A stretch of 64,000 nucleotides of DNA from Anthonomus grandis grandis (Eukaryota > Arthropoda > Insecta > Coleoptera > Curculionidae). Each line of letters starts with the position of its first letter. Within the stretch, counting starts at the first letter, position 1. The notes beneath the pieces are model-generated. The model ran no database searches and was not told the DNA's origin. It was given only the letters and a program-made list of their open reading frames with translations. Position numbers and translations under genes: made by a program. Of the stretch, positions 59,301 through 62,303 are shown piece by piece. The stretch covers positions 16,449,100-16,513,099 of the forward strand of contig NC_065554.1 of the NCBI RefSeq assembly GCF_022605725.1, given 5' to 3'.

Positions 59301-61522
59301 CATGAACCACTATTAAAAATATTTTCTTCTGAACCTCACTACAATTAATGTGATTTTCAGAATTATATTTAGCTTTAATCAACGTTCCTAAAATTATACT
59401 CGGCTTTTATGTCTTTATAAAAAAATTATAATAATATTTATAACCAGTTTCGCCCATCACGTTTTCCTATCAGGAATTATGCGCTTCCAAAGTCTGTACA
59501 TTAGATGCATATCAGCAAATTCAGAAAACGCCAATTCCTTTATGGCAAATAAATTAAATGAAGGTTATTAAAAATTAAATAAAATAAAAATTACCGCAAA
59601 ATTAAAAAAAAAAATAAGACCATAGAAGACTAGTCATGCTTTTAAACCAAAGAGTATTTAGTTTTTAAGATCCTGTACCTAAGCTAAACCCTTTTTTCCC
59701 CTTAGTTCTCAAGCGTATGAAGGCTATTAAGTAGACAGTTTATGGCTAAGACAGATTATAAATATTTCCAAATCTGTCTTATCTAAATCGAATATACAGG
59801 GAATCAAGTAAAATGCACTTATCTTATTACTGCCCGTTTACCTACTTGTCATCGTCTCAAAAAATTATGCTATAACTTAAGACCTTTATACATACTGTGG
59901 TATAATACAAATAATTTTTTTAATGCAAATCTAATTAAATAACAATCGTTTTTCTCGTTTTTAAAAAAAACACATAATTTTCAGAGCCGTTCTTAGGTAG
60001 TAAGGTGCTGTACAAACTTTTTTAAATAAAACTGTAATTTTCCTGCAAGCGATCCAAATCCGGAAGATGTCTACTTATTCTGAGACATCCTGTATAAAAC
60101 CTAGATGAGGTTCAATTAATTCTATATAAGGATAATAAATATCGTTGTTCATTCTTTAAGCCTTACTCTCATTTACAAAAATATAGATTATACTACTACT
60201 GTGCTCGTAGCCTTAAATTAAATGGCAAACGTTAACCATAAATCTATCGGAAGCCTGTTCAACTAACTTATGACTACATCTTTTTTTTTTTAATTGTCCC
60301 GGCCATCTTGTACAATAACAAGGTGTTTGTTTTAAGCGCACCATTGTATTTGCATGTTCACCAATCTACTGAGGATATAGTCTTATTCACACAAAACGTT
60401 CTTTGTTTAGGGTTACGATGCGTAAAATGGTATTGAAATGAGATTGATTGATGACTAGTTAAAAGTGATAACGGGACGGACGTGCAGTAAAATCTCATTG
60501 CCACAAGATCATTTTATTTCTATGACTGCTTTCGCTTACCTAACAAACCTGGTGTACTGTCAAATCGTAAAAAATATTGGTCATGGAAAAAACTAACATT
60601 GACGATTTAATCTTAGCACACACTACTTTTTTATAATTTACTTTATATACTGTTTAACGTTAAAGTTTTCACTAGAAATATTGATCTTATTTAAAACTCA
60701 CTATTGAGTTTTATAGTTATATCTCGTAACAGATACGTATTAACTGATAGGCATATTTTGTGTAAAATTTACTTTATGAGTGTGTTAGTATATCAACACA
60801 ATTGTGACAAAAAATGAAATTTCATTTTTGTTAAGTACTCAAGTAATTAGTAGCTTTCGCTTTAAGAAACTCATTCAATAATTAATTTAAAATTGTTGAT
60901 ACTTACATACTGGTTTCTATTAATATATACGATGATTGTCCTATGGTTGGGTTTTAAGGTATTGTTATTAAAATATTTTATAAAAAAAGACTTTAATTGT
61001 ATCTACTAAAATCCAGTACCTATTTTAAGATAATAGTTCATAATTTGATTTCAATTTATCTGTTTATTGTTATTTTTATTTGTGTGCAATATTTTTGTTG
61101 TTGAGTTTTGTAAGTGTCCGATTTGTTTGTATTAATGTTAGAATCTAGGCCATAAAGATCCTTTTGCAATAAATAACTTTGAGGAAAACAACGATTGAAA
61201 GCAAAGCCTGATTTCTAATGAGAAAAAATTTCCAAATTCGGCTCATTTTATATAGTTCCAAAAAATGTGCTACACTTAAAAAATATTTTGTATTTTACAT
61301 TCTCGATATTATGGGTGTGGTTAACTTGTAGCCTCAGAAATTTAAACAAATCATTTAATTCGTTAGTATCATTATATTTTTAATCTATTATAGGAAGAAA
61401 CCTTTGAAGAGATGCTAAACAGACAAAAGGCAGAACTGAACGCACTGATGGAAGCTCATAGAAGACAACAATTAGAGTATATGGGAAAGTACAAGCGACA
61501 GAAAGACCGAGGTGATACCTAG
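2217..61522 (+). CDS. Wnk: WNK-family serine/threonine kinase, 3' part of gene (28 exons, N-terminus outside window)
   Basis: WNK kinases sense chloride and osmotic state and phosphorylate SPAK/OSR1-type kinases (Fray in insects), which control cation-chloride cotransporters; they act in the cytoplasm. What I see: 28 exons with GT/AG borders whose phases all agree and which sum to 7,632 nt (2,543 codons plus stop). Order: end of kinase C-lobe (residues 1-49 of the visible part), OSR1_C-like autoinhibitory domain (about 50-150), Q/P-rich region (about 155-860), second CCT-like domain (about 867-980), RFxV motifs at about 1197-1200 and in the exon at 50384, a large exon at 56292, and a coiled-coil C-terminus. 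Introns reach about 5 kb and are full of transposon remnants. The catalytic loop, the WNK-diagnostic lysine position and the start codon lie upstream. The family call is strong; exact use of every exon needs transcripts. Confidence 0.93.
2496..2648 (+). CDS. Wnk: WNK exon 2 of window: OSR1_C-like autoinhibitory domain, first half
   Basis: 51 codons, phase 0 at both ends (TTTAG / GTAGGA). It encodes [19 protein letters not shown], then a K-rich stretch, then [16 protein letters not shown]. The beta-rich pattern with an F-E-F motif matches the PF2-type (CCT-like) autoinhibitory domain that directly follows the kinase in WNKs and there binds RFxV peptides. Confidence 0.92.
2824..2989 (+). CDS. 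Wnk: WNK exon 3 of window: autoinhibitory domain, second half, and start of Q-rich region
   Basis: 166 bp, phase 0 in and phase 1 out (TTTTTAG / GTATTT). The first part ([20 protein letters not shown]) completes the CCT-like fold. It passes into a charged helix ([20 protein letters not shown]) and the first glutamine runs. Confidence 0.92.
2990..4901. other. WNK intron with inverted/direct repeat of unknown type
   Basis: No gene. The open frame at 3747-3929 lies inside a repeat arm and is low complexity. See the repeat entry for 3046-3806 and its third copy near 4735-4860. Confidence 0.55.
3046..3806. repeat. Inverted repeat (arms about 3046-3165 and 3690-3806), third arm copy near 4735-4860
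   Basis: Sequence beginning TTTAGCAACTTTTGTTAAAA at 3047 is matched, in reverse complement and with substitutions, by TTTTAACGAAAGTTGCTAA ending at 3805. The homology extends inward for roughly 100 bp (CCACTTTTAAATTAA and similar blocks). A direct copy of the right arm occurs at about 4735-4860. This looks like a non-autonomous element with long terminal inverted repeats. Boundaries are approximate. Confidence 0.5.
4902..5029 (+). CDS. Wnk: WNK exon 4 of window: poly-glutamine segment
   Basis: 128 bp, phase 1 to 0 (ATATTAG / GTCCTT). It encodes almost only Q with periodic LN, LS and IN pairs, in a mixed CAA/CAG code. The acceptor is supported by phase and by the continuous open frame. Low complexity gives no independent family signal, so the call rests on position and phase. 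Confidence 0.8.
5087..5404 (+). CDS. Wnk: WNK exon 5 of window: Q/P/Y-rich segment
   Basis: 106 codons, phase 0 to 0 (TTTCAG / GTAAGT). Rich in Q, P and Y, with a tandem repeat of about 11 residues ([13 protein letters not shown] twice, 5287-5366). The intron before it is only 57 bp, the shortest in the gene. Confidence 0.85.
5630..5960 (+). repeat. Diverged direct repeat, period about 230-240 bp
   Basis: CGGTCGTACCACATATAATT-type sequence near 5676 recurs as CGGTCGTACCAAACATCATT near 5896, each followed by an AATCAC and a T-rich block. Two units are visible. Confidence 0.4.
6310..6870 (-). mobile_element. Non-LTR retrotransposon RT C-terminal fragment
   Basis: Minus-strand frame 6627-6869 encodes [20 protein letters not shown] then HTDDAV, the post-catalytic RT block 'V+YLG...D..L....H'. 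Frame 6320-6514 encodes [19 protein letters not shown] then [13 protein letters not shown], the usual C-terminal 'G..I+N.LP..I+' block. Same copy, separated by frameshifts. Confidence 0.75.
7140..7970 (-). mobile_element. Non-LTR retrotransposon RT fragment (same family as 23660-24640)
   Basis: Minus-strand frames include [10 protein letters not shown] near 7940 (catalytic ADD), [20 protein letters not shown] then [11 protein letters not shown] (7425-7649) and, near 7300, [20 protein letters not shown]. The last two blocks match the copy at 24213-24473 on the other strand. Broken by stops. Confidence 0.82.
8394..8666 (+). CDS. Wnk: WNK exon 6 of window: Q/P-rich segment
   Basis: 91 codons, phase 0 to 0 (TTTTTTAG / GTAAGA). 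Composition matches the neighbouring exons ([12 protein letters not shown], then [16 protein letters not shown]) and no stop interrupts it. No folded domain is recognised. Confidence 0.85.
8667..11457. other. WNK intron, no recognisable element
   Basis: AT-rich DNA. Short open frames at 9474-9710 (minus) and 10832-11050 (plus) do not match a family I can name; the latter has modest coding-like composition and could be an old transposon piece. Confidence 0.45.
11458..11819 (+). CDS. Wnk: WNK exon 7 of window: Q-rich segment with a more complex start
   Basis: 362 bp, phase 0 in and phase 2 out (TTCAAAG / GTAAGT). It begins with ordinary-complexity sequence ([20 protein letters not shown], then [10 protein letters not shown]) and becomes Q/N/Y/P-rich, ending in long Q runs. 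The donor overlaps the last CAG codon, so the codon is completed by the next exon. Confidence 0.87.
12490..12640 (-). mobile_element. Tc1/mariner-like transposase C-terminal remnant
   Basis: On the minus strand, with frame changes, I read [20 protein letters not shown] then MANRC. This resembles the Tc1-type end 'W..I....I..LV.SMP+RC..VI...G..T+Y'. Very short and decayed. Confidence 0.45.
13690..13960 (-). mobile_element. Penelope-like element, GIY-YIG endonuclease C-terminal fragment
   Basis: Minus-strand frames read [18 protein letters not shown] then [16 protein letters not shown], matching the 'F..HLL..GH.F......LH.GKKG..L..LE' end of Penelope GIY-YIG domains. Continues into stops. Confidence 0.65.
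14638..15279 (+). CDS. Wnk: WNK exon 8 of window: long Q-rich exon with octapeptide repeats
   Basis: 642 bp, phase 2 in and phase 2 out (TTTATAG / GTAAGA). The first half is Q/F/Y-rich. Positions 14942-15208 encode about eleven 7-9 residue units of the form IPVQQPQQ, with I/V/M and P/S substitutions. It ends in non-repetitive sequence ([16 protein letters not shown]). The repeat is coding and in frame. Confidence 0.88.
15280..16589. other. WNK intron, possible weak RT remnant
   Basis: AT-rich. The open frame 16289-16552 includes [17 protein letters not shown], which recalls the D-x-x-K-A-F RT block, but nothing else supports it. Confidence 0.35.
16590..16833 (+). CDS. Wnk: WNK exon 9 of window
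   Basis: 244 bp, phase 2 in and phase 0 out (TTTTAG / GTTAGT). Encodes [20 protein letters not shown], two [18 protein letters not shown] serine/proline motifs and HRRSST, a basic-S-S-T stretch that could be a phosphosite. More complex than the Q-rich exons before it. Confidence 0.87.
16930..17094 (+). CDS. Wnk: WNK exon 10 of window
   Basis: 55 codons, phase 0 to 0 (TTTTAAG / GTAATT). Encodes an acidic, G/Q-rich linker ending [12 protein letters not shown]. The intron before it is only 96 bp. No domain recognised. Confidence 0.85.
17510..17720 (+). mobile_element. Penelope-like element RT fragment
   Basis: Plus-strand frame reads [20 protein letters not shown] then [20 protein letters not shown] and DGILPFLDL. 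This is the Penelope RT signature: RY(V/A)D(D/N), then 'LN.LHP.I.FT.E.E.....FLDL'. The second catalytic D is replaced by N. Only about 70 residues remain. Confidence 0.78.
18010..19120 (-). mobile_element. Non-LTR retrotransposon RT fragment
   Basis: Reading down the minus strand: [20 protein letters not shown] (pre-RT block, 18845-19117); [18 protein letters not shown] and [15 protein letters not shown] (RT fingers); [20 protein letters not shown] then NLNSSKT (18127-18462, thumb); [20 protein letters not shown] and [14 protein letters not shown] (18014-18244, C-terminus). Order and spacing fit one copy about 1.1 kb long with internal deletions. Confidence 0.82.
19195..20137 (-). mobile_element. 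IS630/Tc1/mariner-superfamily transposase remnant with probable TIR end
   Basis: Minus-strand frames read [33 protein letters not shown] and [12 protein letters not shown] then TPELTPLHF, matching 'FQQDGAPPH....V...L...F...W.G..GP..WP.RSPDLTPLDF'. The sequence CACCCTGTA at 20129-20137, read from outside as TACAGGGTG, is a plausible 5' terminus. Related to the copy at 35330-35960. Confidence 0.72.
20490..20831 (+). CDS. Wnk: WNK exon 11 of window: second CCT-like domain
   Basis: 114 codons, phase 0 to 0 (ACAAAAG / GTACGA). A basic linker ([15 protein letters not shown]) precedes a compact domain: [20 protein letters not shown], then [16 protein letters not shown], then [14 protein letters not shown]. 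The pattern 'V.C.L.S....I.FKF...D.P..I...M' matches the internal CCT-like (PF2-type) domain of animal WNKs. GC content is clearly above the introns around it, consistent with constraint. Confidence 0.93.
21259..21284 (-). ncRNA. Hammerhead-ribozyme-like core of Penelope-like element (left arm)
   Basis: Minus strand shows CTGATGA, a 13-nt hairpin-like segment (TGCCCTAGTTGGA) and CGAAAC. These are the conserved C-U-G-A-N-G-A and G-A-A-A strands around stem II of a hammerhead. Penelope-like elements are known to carry such motifs. Stem II has one mismatch, and stems I and III were not verified, so activity is doubtful. Confidence 0.5.
22174..22220. repeat. Perfect 23-bp inverted repeat with 1-nt spacer
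   Basis: 22174-22196 is the exact reverse complement of 22198-22220 (arm starts TACCAAATTGTGTTAAATG). Could extrude as a hairpin. It lies inside the right arm of the Penelope pair. Confidence 0.9.
22413..22438 (+). ncRNA. Hammerhead-ribozyme-like core of Penelope-like element (right arm)
   Basis: CTGATGA followed by TATCCTAGTCAGA and TGAGAC. It aligns with the left-arm core, but the GAAA strand is mutated to GAGA, so it is probably inactive. Confidence 0.42.
22580..23108 (+). CDS. Wnk: WNK exon 12 of window
   Basis: 529 bp, phase 0 in and phase 1 out (TTTCAG / GTAAGG). Non-repetitive S/T/N/E-rich protein, with [21 protein letters not shown] helix and [16 protein letters not shown] near the start, and a hydrophobic beta-like stretch ([12 protein letters not shown]) near the end. 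I recognise no named domain; composition suits a disordered linker. Confidence 0.88.
23196..23405 (+). CDS. Wnk: WNK exon 13 of window: first RFxV docking motif
   Basis: 210 bp, phase 1 in and phase 1 out (CCTTAG / GTAAAA). Contains [21 protein letters not shown] is at 23315-23326. R-F-x-V/I motifs in WNKs bind the CCT domain of SPAK/OSR1 (Fray). Intron before it is 87 bp. Confidence 0.9.
23406..27497. other. WNK intron with one retrotransposon; remainder unrecognised
   Basis: Apart from the non-LTR fragment at 23660-24640, it is AT-rich. Minus-strand frame 25745-25930 ([20 protein letters not shown]) resembles non-LTR C-termini only vaguely. An ACACCCTGTA terminus-like site is at 26693-26702. 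Confidence 0.45.
23660..24640 (+). mobile_element. Non-LTR retrotransposon RT fragment with 3' end
   Basis: Plus-strand frames: [20 protein letters not shown] then [11 protein letters not shown] (RT fingers); [14 protein letters not shown] and [12 protein letters not shown] (catalytic block, A/F-D-D reduced to G-D-D); [20 protein letters not shown] then [26 protein letters not shown]. The 3' end near 24600 reads GTCTGCCGTTAAATAAA. Internally deleted. Confidence 0.83.
27498..27848 (+). CDS. Wnk: WNK exon 14 of window (two possible donors)
   Basis: 351 bp, phase 1 in and phase 1 out. The acceptor at TTCTAAG is chosen over a second AG 13 bp downstream (at 27510) because only it keeps frame. Encodes [15 protein letters not shown], an N/Q/P-rich middle and [11 protein letters not shown]. 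Two donors lie 18 nt apart (after 27830, GTACTA; after 27848, GTAATT). Both leave phase 1, so either is compatible with the next exon. Confidence 0.83.
28290..28620 (-). mobile_element. Tc1-like transposase remnant
   Basis: Minus-strand frames read EHFMLE then [10 protein letters not shown] and NLWRDIKGF, the Tc1 block 'WPAQSPDLNPIENLWRDIK' with a frameshift, followed further on by [18 protein letters not shown], matching the 'L..SMPRR..AVI...G' end. Confidence 0.7.
28640..29140 (-). mobile_element. Endonuclease/RT-type retrotransposon C-terminal fragment
   Basis: Minus-strand frame 28820-29125 encodes [19 protein letters not shown], and a shifted frame continues with the R-R-P-P-T-R-W-V-D pattern. 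'L.YLGH..R......L...+..G+R..GR....W.D' is the tail of many insect endonuclease-RT (RTE-like) ORFs. Clade uncertain. Confidence 0.6.
30576..30604 (-). ncRNA. Hammerhead-like core (CTGATGA ... CGAAAC), isolated
   Basis: Minus strand has CTGATGA, 16 nt, then CGAAAC. The stem-II segment is AT-rich and weak. Probably the relic of a Penelope-like element end, since no coding part is nearby. Confidence 0.38.
31486..31610 (+). CDS. Wnk: WNK exon 15 of window
   Basis: 125 bp, phase 1 in and phase 0 out (CCTAAG / GTTAGT). Encodes a helical, charged segment: [20 protein letters not shown], then KKEEDAKK. Likely a short coiled coil. Confidence 0.87.
31719..31964 (+). CDS. Wnk: WNK exon 16 of window: P/Q/T-rich linker
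   Basis: 82 codons, phase 0 to 0 (TATAAG / GTGAGT). Proline, threonine and glutamine rich ([20 protein letters not shown]). Intron before it is 108 bp. Disordered linker by composition. Confidence 0.86.
31965..34070. other. WNK intron with a mariner/Tc1 remnant
   Basis: The element is at 32822-33330. Before it, 32845-32905 is a degenerate tandem of TATATATCTCC. Nothing else recognised. Confidence 0.5.
32822..33330 (+). mobile_element. Tc1/mariner-like transposase remnant
   Basis: TACAGGGTGTCCACCC at 32823 resembles a terminal inverted repeat start. Plus-strand frames then give [18 protein letters not shown], a stop, [10 protein letters not shown], and a shifted frame with PNPVENL-like sequence (SPPNPVEN region). 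These match 'MLP...E.WP..YMFQQDNDPKH..K' and 'SPDLNPVENLW'. Confidence 0.68.
34071..34520 (+). CDS. Wnk: WNK exon 17 of window: Q/P/V-rich linker
   Basis: 150 codons, phase 0 to 0 (TTCCAG / GTAATA). Begins [17 protein letters not shown]; tandem PIQ(S/T)A units; ends with G/Y-rich [18 protein letters not shown]. Codon use is markedly more GC-rich than flanking intron. Confidence 0.88.
34521..36772. other. WNK intron with an IS630/mariner-type transposase
   Basis: The element is at 35330-35960. TATAGGGTGT at 36271-36280 resembles the terminus of the same type. Rest unrecognised. Confidence 0.5.
35330..35960 (-). mobile_element. IS630/Tc1/mariner-superfamily transposase fragment (DDE_3-like)
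   Basis: Minus-strand frame 35511-35783 encodes [20 protein letters not shown], then [13 protein letters not shown]. Frame 35363-35581 encodes [20 protein letters not shown] then DF. These are the last two acidic blocks of the family ('FQQDGAPAH' and 'WPPRSPDLTPLDF'). One frameshift and several non-consensus residues. Related to 19195-20137. Confidence 0.8.
36773..37027 (+). CDS. Wnk: WNK exon 18 of window: Q/M/P-rich linker
   Basis: 85 codons, phase 0 to 0 (TTATAG / GTAAAG). Contains [12 protein letters not shown] and NEVVYQQQQ. Composition and phase link it to exons 17 and 19. Confidence 0.86.
37028..39701. other. WNK intron, mostly unrecognised, with a retrotransposon tail
   Basis: AT-rich. 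Hammerhead-like degenerate core at 38386-38408. LINE-type tail ending at 39001. Confidence 0.45.
38880..39001 (+). mobile_element. Non-LTR retrotransposon 3' end with AATA repeat tail
   Basis: The sequence TTGGGCTGTACTGCTAAGAAT followed by four AATA-type units at 38985-39001 is the typical tail of insect non-LTR copies. The coding part is absent or beyond recognition. The 5' limit is arbitrary. Confidence 0.55.
39702..39886 (+). CDS. Wnk: WNK exon 19 of window
   Basis: 185 bp, phase 0 in and phase 2 out (AATTTAG / GTAAGT). Starts Q/P-rich and ends in an ordered-looking helix ([16 protein letters not shown]), leaving the low-complexity region. Confidence 0.86.
40055..40184 (+). CDS. Wnk: WNK exon 20 of window
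   Basis: 130 bp, phase 2 in and phase 0 out (TTTTAG / GTAAGT). Encodes [20 protein letters not shown] and [12 protein letters not shown]. No domain recognised. Confidence 0.86.
40245..40331 (+). CDS. Wnk: WNK exon 21 of window
   Basis: 29 codons, phase 0 to 0 (GTTTAG / GTGAGT), after a 60-bp intron. Encodes [20 protein letters not shown] followed by PAIEANLNK. Short but with clean splice sites. Confidence 0.82.
41200..41470 (-). mobile_element. Non-LTR retrotransposon pre-RT fragment
   Basis: Minus-strand frame encodes [20 protein letters not shown] then [15 protein letters not shown], the 'W..IN..T' plus 'I.N.FN.FFV.I' region preceding RT in Jockey-like ORF2. Very short. Confidence 0.55.
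42307..44023 (-). mobile_element. DNA transposon with 17-bp TIRs, subterminal repeats and a broken ORF
   Basis: CTTAGTTAAAACGTCCT at 42307-42323 is matched exactly in reverse complement at 44007-44023. The same motif (T/A-AGGAC-N-TTTTAACT) recurs inside near 42508, 43817, 43847 and 43920, like subterminal transposase-binding repeats. The minus-strand ORFs 42998-43261 and 42723-42992 join by frameshift; I read [20 protein letters not shown] and [12 protein letters not shown]. These resemble the C-terminus of large insect transposon-borne proteins of the DUF7869 type. I could not find a target duplication. Confidence 0.6.
42723..43261 (-). pseudogene. Broken transposon-encoded protein, DUF7869-like C-terminus
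   Basis: Two adjoining minus-strand frames: [20 protein letters not shown] then [13 protein letters not shown] in the first; [15 protein letters not shown] then [14 protein letters not shown] and [12 protein letters not shown] in the second, offset by one frame near 43015. The 'GHT.M.ADS.H..VE' and 'F+RG...L.Y' motifs are what I recall from DUF7869-type proteins; the assignment is from memory, without a search. Confidence 0.5.
44463..44687 (+). CDS. Wnk: WNK exon 22 of window
   Basis: 75 codons, phase 0 to 0 (TATTTAAG / GTAAGT). [17 protein letters not shown], then a helical segment [20 protein letters not shown], a probable coiled coil like those near the C-terminus of other WNKs. Confidence 0.87.
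44956..45090 (+). CDS. Wnk: WNK exon 23 of window: coiled-coil
   Basis: 45 codons, phase 0 to 0 (TTCTAG / GTAAGT). Encodes [20 protein letters not shown], an amphipathic charged helix continuing the coiled coil of the previous exon. Confidence 0.87.
45177..45230 (+). CDS. Wnk: WNK exon 24 of window: 18-codon candidate cassette exon
   Basis: 54 bp with strong borders (TATTCTTAG / GTAAGTAA), phase 0 at both ends, encoding [18 protein letters not shown]. Skipping it also keeps frame, since the flanking exons meet in phase 0. It sits 86 bp after exon 23 and just before the Tigger-bearing intron. The call rests on splice signals and an open frame only. Confidence 0.55.
46286..48762 (-). pseudogene. 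Tigger/Jerky-like (CENP-B type) transposase, frameshifted and interrupted
   Basis: Starts at 48762 with [20 protein letters not shown], a pipsqueak-type HTH. A CENPB-type HTH follows (about residues 70-130, [20 protein letters not shown]), then the DDE catalytic region: [19 protein letters not shown] and LVQPMDQ carry the three acidic residues. Two single-base frameshifts are seen, near 48150 and just after the third D (about 47800). The reading is broken again at 47513 by the nested insertion. The acidic tail resumes at 46518 ([28 protein letters not shown]) and ends at 46286. Either a dead copy or, in part, sequencing error in the frameshifts. Confidence 0.9.
46528..47504. mobile_element. 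977-bp non-autonomous DNA transposon nested in the Tigger transposase
   Basis: The ends are inverted repeats: GTAGCCGATCGATAG... at 46528-46550 and its reverse complement at 47482-47504 match at 22 of 23 positions, with weaker inverted similarity for about 100 bp. The 9-bp direct repeat GATCAGATC lies on both sides (46519-46527 and 47505-47513). Removing the insert and one 9-bp copy restores an open transposase frame across the junction, which proves the insertion order. A 9-bp duplication fits Mutator-like (MULE) or similar families; family not proven. It contains no ORF of its own beyond chance. Confidence 0.88.
50384..50828 (+). CDS. Wnk: WNK exon 25 of window: second RFxV docking motif
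   Basis: 445 bp, phase 0 in and phase 1 out (ATTTCAG / GTAAGT). [19 protein letters not shown] contains R-F-K-V at 50447-50458, the SPAK/OSR1-binding consensus. It is followed by S/T/P/G-rich linker and a helix ending [18 protein letters not shown]. Confidence 0.92.
52027..52643. mobile_element. 617-bp element with 194-bp terminal inverted repeats
   Basis: 52027-52220 and 52450-52643 are reverse complements over 194 bp with only scattered mismatches and small indels. The 229-bp centre includes, at about 52301, ATGAATTATTCAATCGACG, encoding [11 protein letters not shown], like the start of insect mariner-type ORFs with a DUF4817-like N-terminus. The plus-strand sequence just left of the arm (ACCGGGTGGTGCATCG, 51989-52004) may be more of the terminus, but it is not mirrored on the right. 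Interpretation: internally deleted derivative of a mariner-like element. Confidence 0.75.
52739..52766 (-). ncRNA. Degenerate hammerhead-like core
   Basis: Minus strand: CCGAAGA (consensus CTGANGA with one change), then TGCTAAAATCGTTAC and CGAAACACGTGTCG. The GAAAC-ACGTGT part is typical of Penelope-like hammerheads. Confidence 0.35.
54573..54607 (+). CDS. Wnk: WNK exon 26 of window: 35-bp micro-exon
   Basis: 35 bp, phase 1 in and phase 0 out (TTTTTTTCAG / GTAAGG). Encodes [12 protein letters not shown] across the junction. It is needed to convert phase 1 of exon 25 into phase 0 of exon 27, which supports it beyond its short length. Confidence 0.75.
54608..56291. other. WNK intron, nothing recognisable
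   Basis: AT-rich. A short CA-rich microsatellite-like run lies at about 56218-56240. No ORF or transposon signature. Confidence 0.6.
56292..57392 (+). CDS. Wnk: WNK exon 27 of window: large C-terminal exon
   Basis: 1,101 bp (367 codons), phase 0 to 0 (TTTATAG / GTAAGA), the longest exon. Starts [20 protein letters not shown]. Basic, S/N/Y/H-rich in the middle, with repeated aromatic and cysteine residues ([14 protein letters not shown]), ending in acidic [12 protein letters not shown]. Reading through the donor would stop after seven codons (GKTGLY-type run, stop at 57411-57413), giving a shorter isoform end. No named domain recognised. Confidence 0.88.
58840..58865. repeat. Perfect 26-bp palindrome
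   Basis: Self-complementary around the CATG at 58851-58854, with arms TATCTAAAAAACA. Flanking similarity is weak. Confidence 0.85.
59795..60094. mobile_element. Candidate 300-bp mariner-type MITE
   Basis: TACAGG at 59795 and CCTGTA ending at 60094 are inverted, with TA on both outer sides (59793-59794, 60095-60096). Inner similarity is weak, so the terminal match alone could be chance. Confidence 0.35.
61394..61522 (+). CDS. Wnk: WNK last exon with stop codon
   Basis: 129 bp including TAG at 61520-61522, phase 0 (ATTATAG acceptor). Encodes [20 protein letters not shown] and an R/Q/K-rich helix ending KDRGDT. A C-terminal 'TFEE...L...H...L' coiled coil is typical of animal WNKs. Confidence 0.9.
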   Translation, partial: EETFEEMLNRQKAELNALMEAHRRQQLEYMGKYKRQKDRGDT

Positions 61523-61568
61523 TGTTAAAACTACGTTTCATCCCTACAGGGATTTTAAAGGTAACTTT

Positions 61569-61574
61569 AATAAA
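61569..61574 (+). promoter_or_regulatory. Candidate poly(A) signal of WNK
   Basis: AATAAA 47 nt after the stop. It would give a very short 3' UTR. No other exact AATAAA precedes the MIF gene on this strand, though AT-rich variants occur to about 61930. Confidence 0.4.
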
Positions 61575-62143
61575 GATATTTTAAAAATTCAGGATATTTC
61601 TTAATATGTGTTTTAATTTTAGGTTGAATTAAATAGATTATTGCTTGTTTCAGAAGGTGCGAGTAAAATGGAGCGATAACAAAGAAAATATGATGACTAG
61701 TGAAAAATTTGTGAGAATGAAGGCTGTATAACCATAATTATTGTTTATATTGTATAATATTGATTTAAAATGTCTAGTTTATTAATTATAATATTGCTAA
61801 TAATTTATTTTTAATATTCTCCTGTTATTCTAGTTTATTGTTTTATTATCGCAAAGAGAATGAGTAAAATCTTACGTTAGGCATTATTATTTGATATATT
61901 ATTAAAACCTTTTATAGTATGCCCAGTACATTTTTGAACTAAAAGGTGATGTGAATATTAAAAAAAAAAATTGTGGGACATTTGTGGCTAGTGAGTCTTG
62001 GATATCTCTTATTTTTATATATATTTTTTTTCAACACACTGTTAATTCGGTCAATCTCTTTTTCAATATCCTTTCTTGAAATACAGACTTAAAAACTAAA
62101 GAACCGCTTAATATAGCAAGCAAAAAATACAGTTACCAAGCAG

Positions 62144-62149
62144 TTTATT
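62144..62149 (-). promoter_or_regulatory. Candidate poly(A) signal of MIF gene
   Basis: AATAAA on the minus strand (TTTATT on plus), 76 nt after the MIF stop codon; good spacing for a short 3' UTR. Confidence 0.5.
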
Positions 62150-62224
62150 TTTCCCTAACCTAAAATGCAAAATTACAAAAATAAAAGCAAACTATAAAAT
62201 TTAAGAGTCTTGAAAGTTGCTGGT

Positions 62225-62303
62225 TCATCCGAATAACTCGTGGAAAGTGGTCCCGTTATAGCCAACATCACTTGTTGGTGAATTTTGGTATAAAATGTAC
62301 ATT
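62225..62303 (-). CDS. MIF exon 3 with stop
   Basis: 79 bp after TTTTCAG on the minus strand. Encodes MYILYQNSPTSDVGYNGTTF followed by HELFG and TGA. Tyr and Val at the family's C-terminal active-site region are present; Trp of mammalian MIF (VGWN) is Tyr here, as in many arthropods. Confidence 0.93.

Larger units (their letters stand above)
57393..61393. other. Last WNK intron; only small repeats seen
   Basis: Contains a hammerhead-like relic at 58056-58098, a palindrome at 58840-58865 and a candidate MITE at 59795-60094. No coding remnant found. Confidence 0.55.
61523..62224. other. Convergent intergenic region between WNK and MIF
   Basis: 3' UTRs of both genes, with a candidate poly(A) signal for each. 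Nothing else is seen. Confidence 0.6.
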
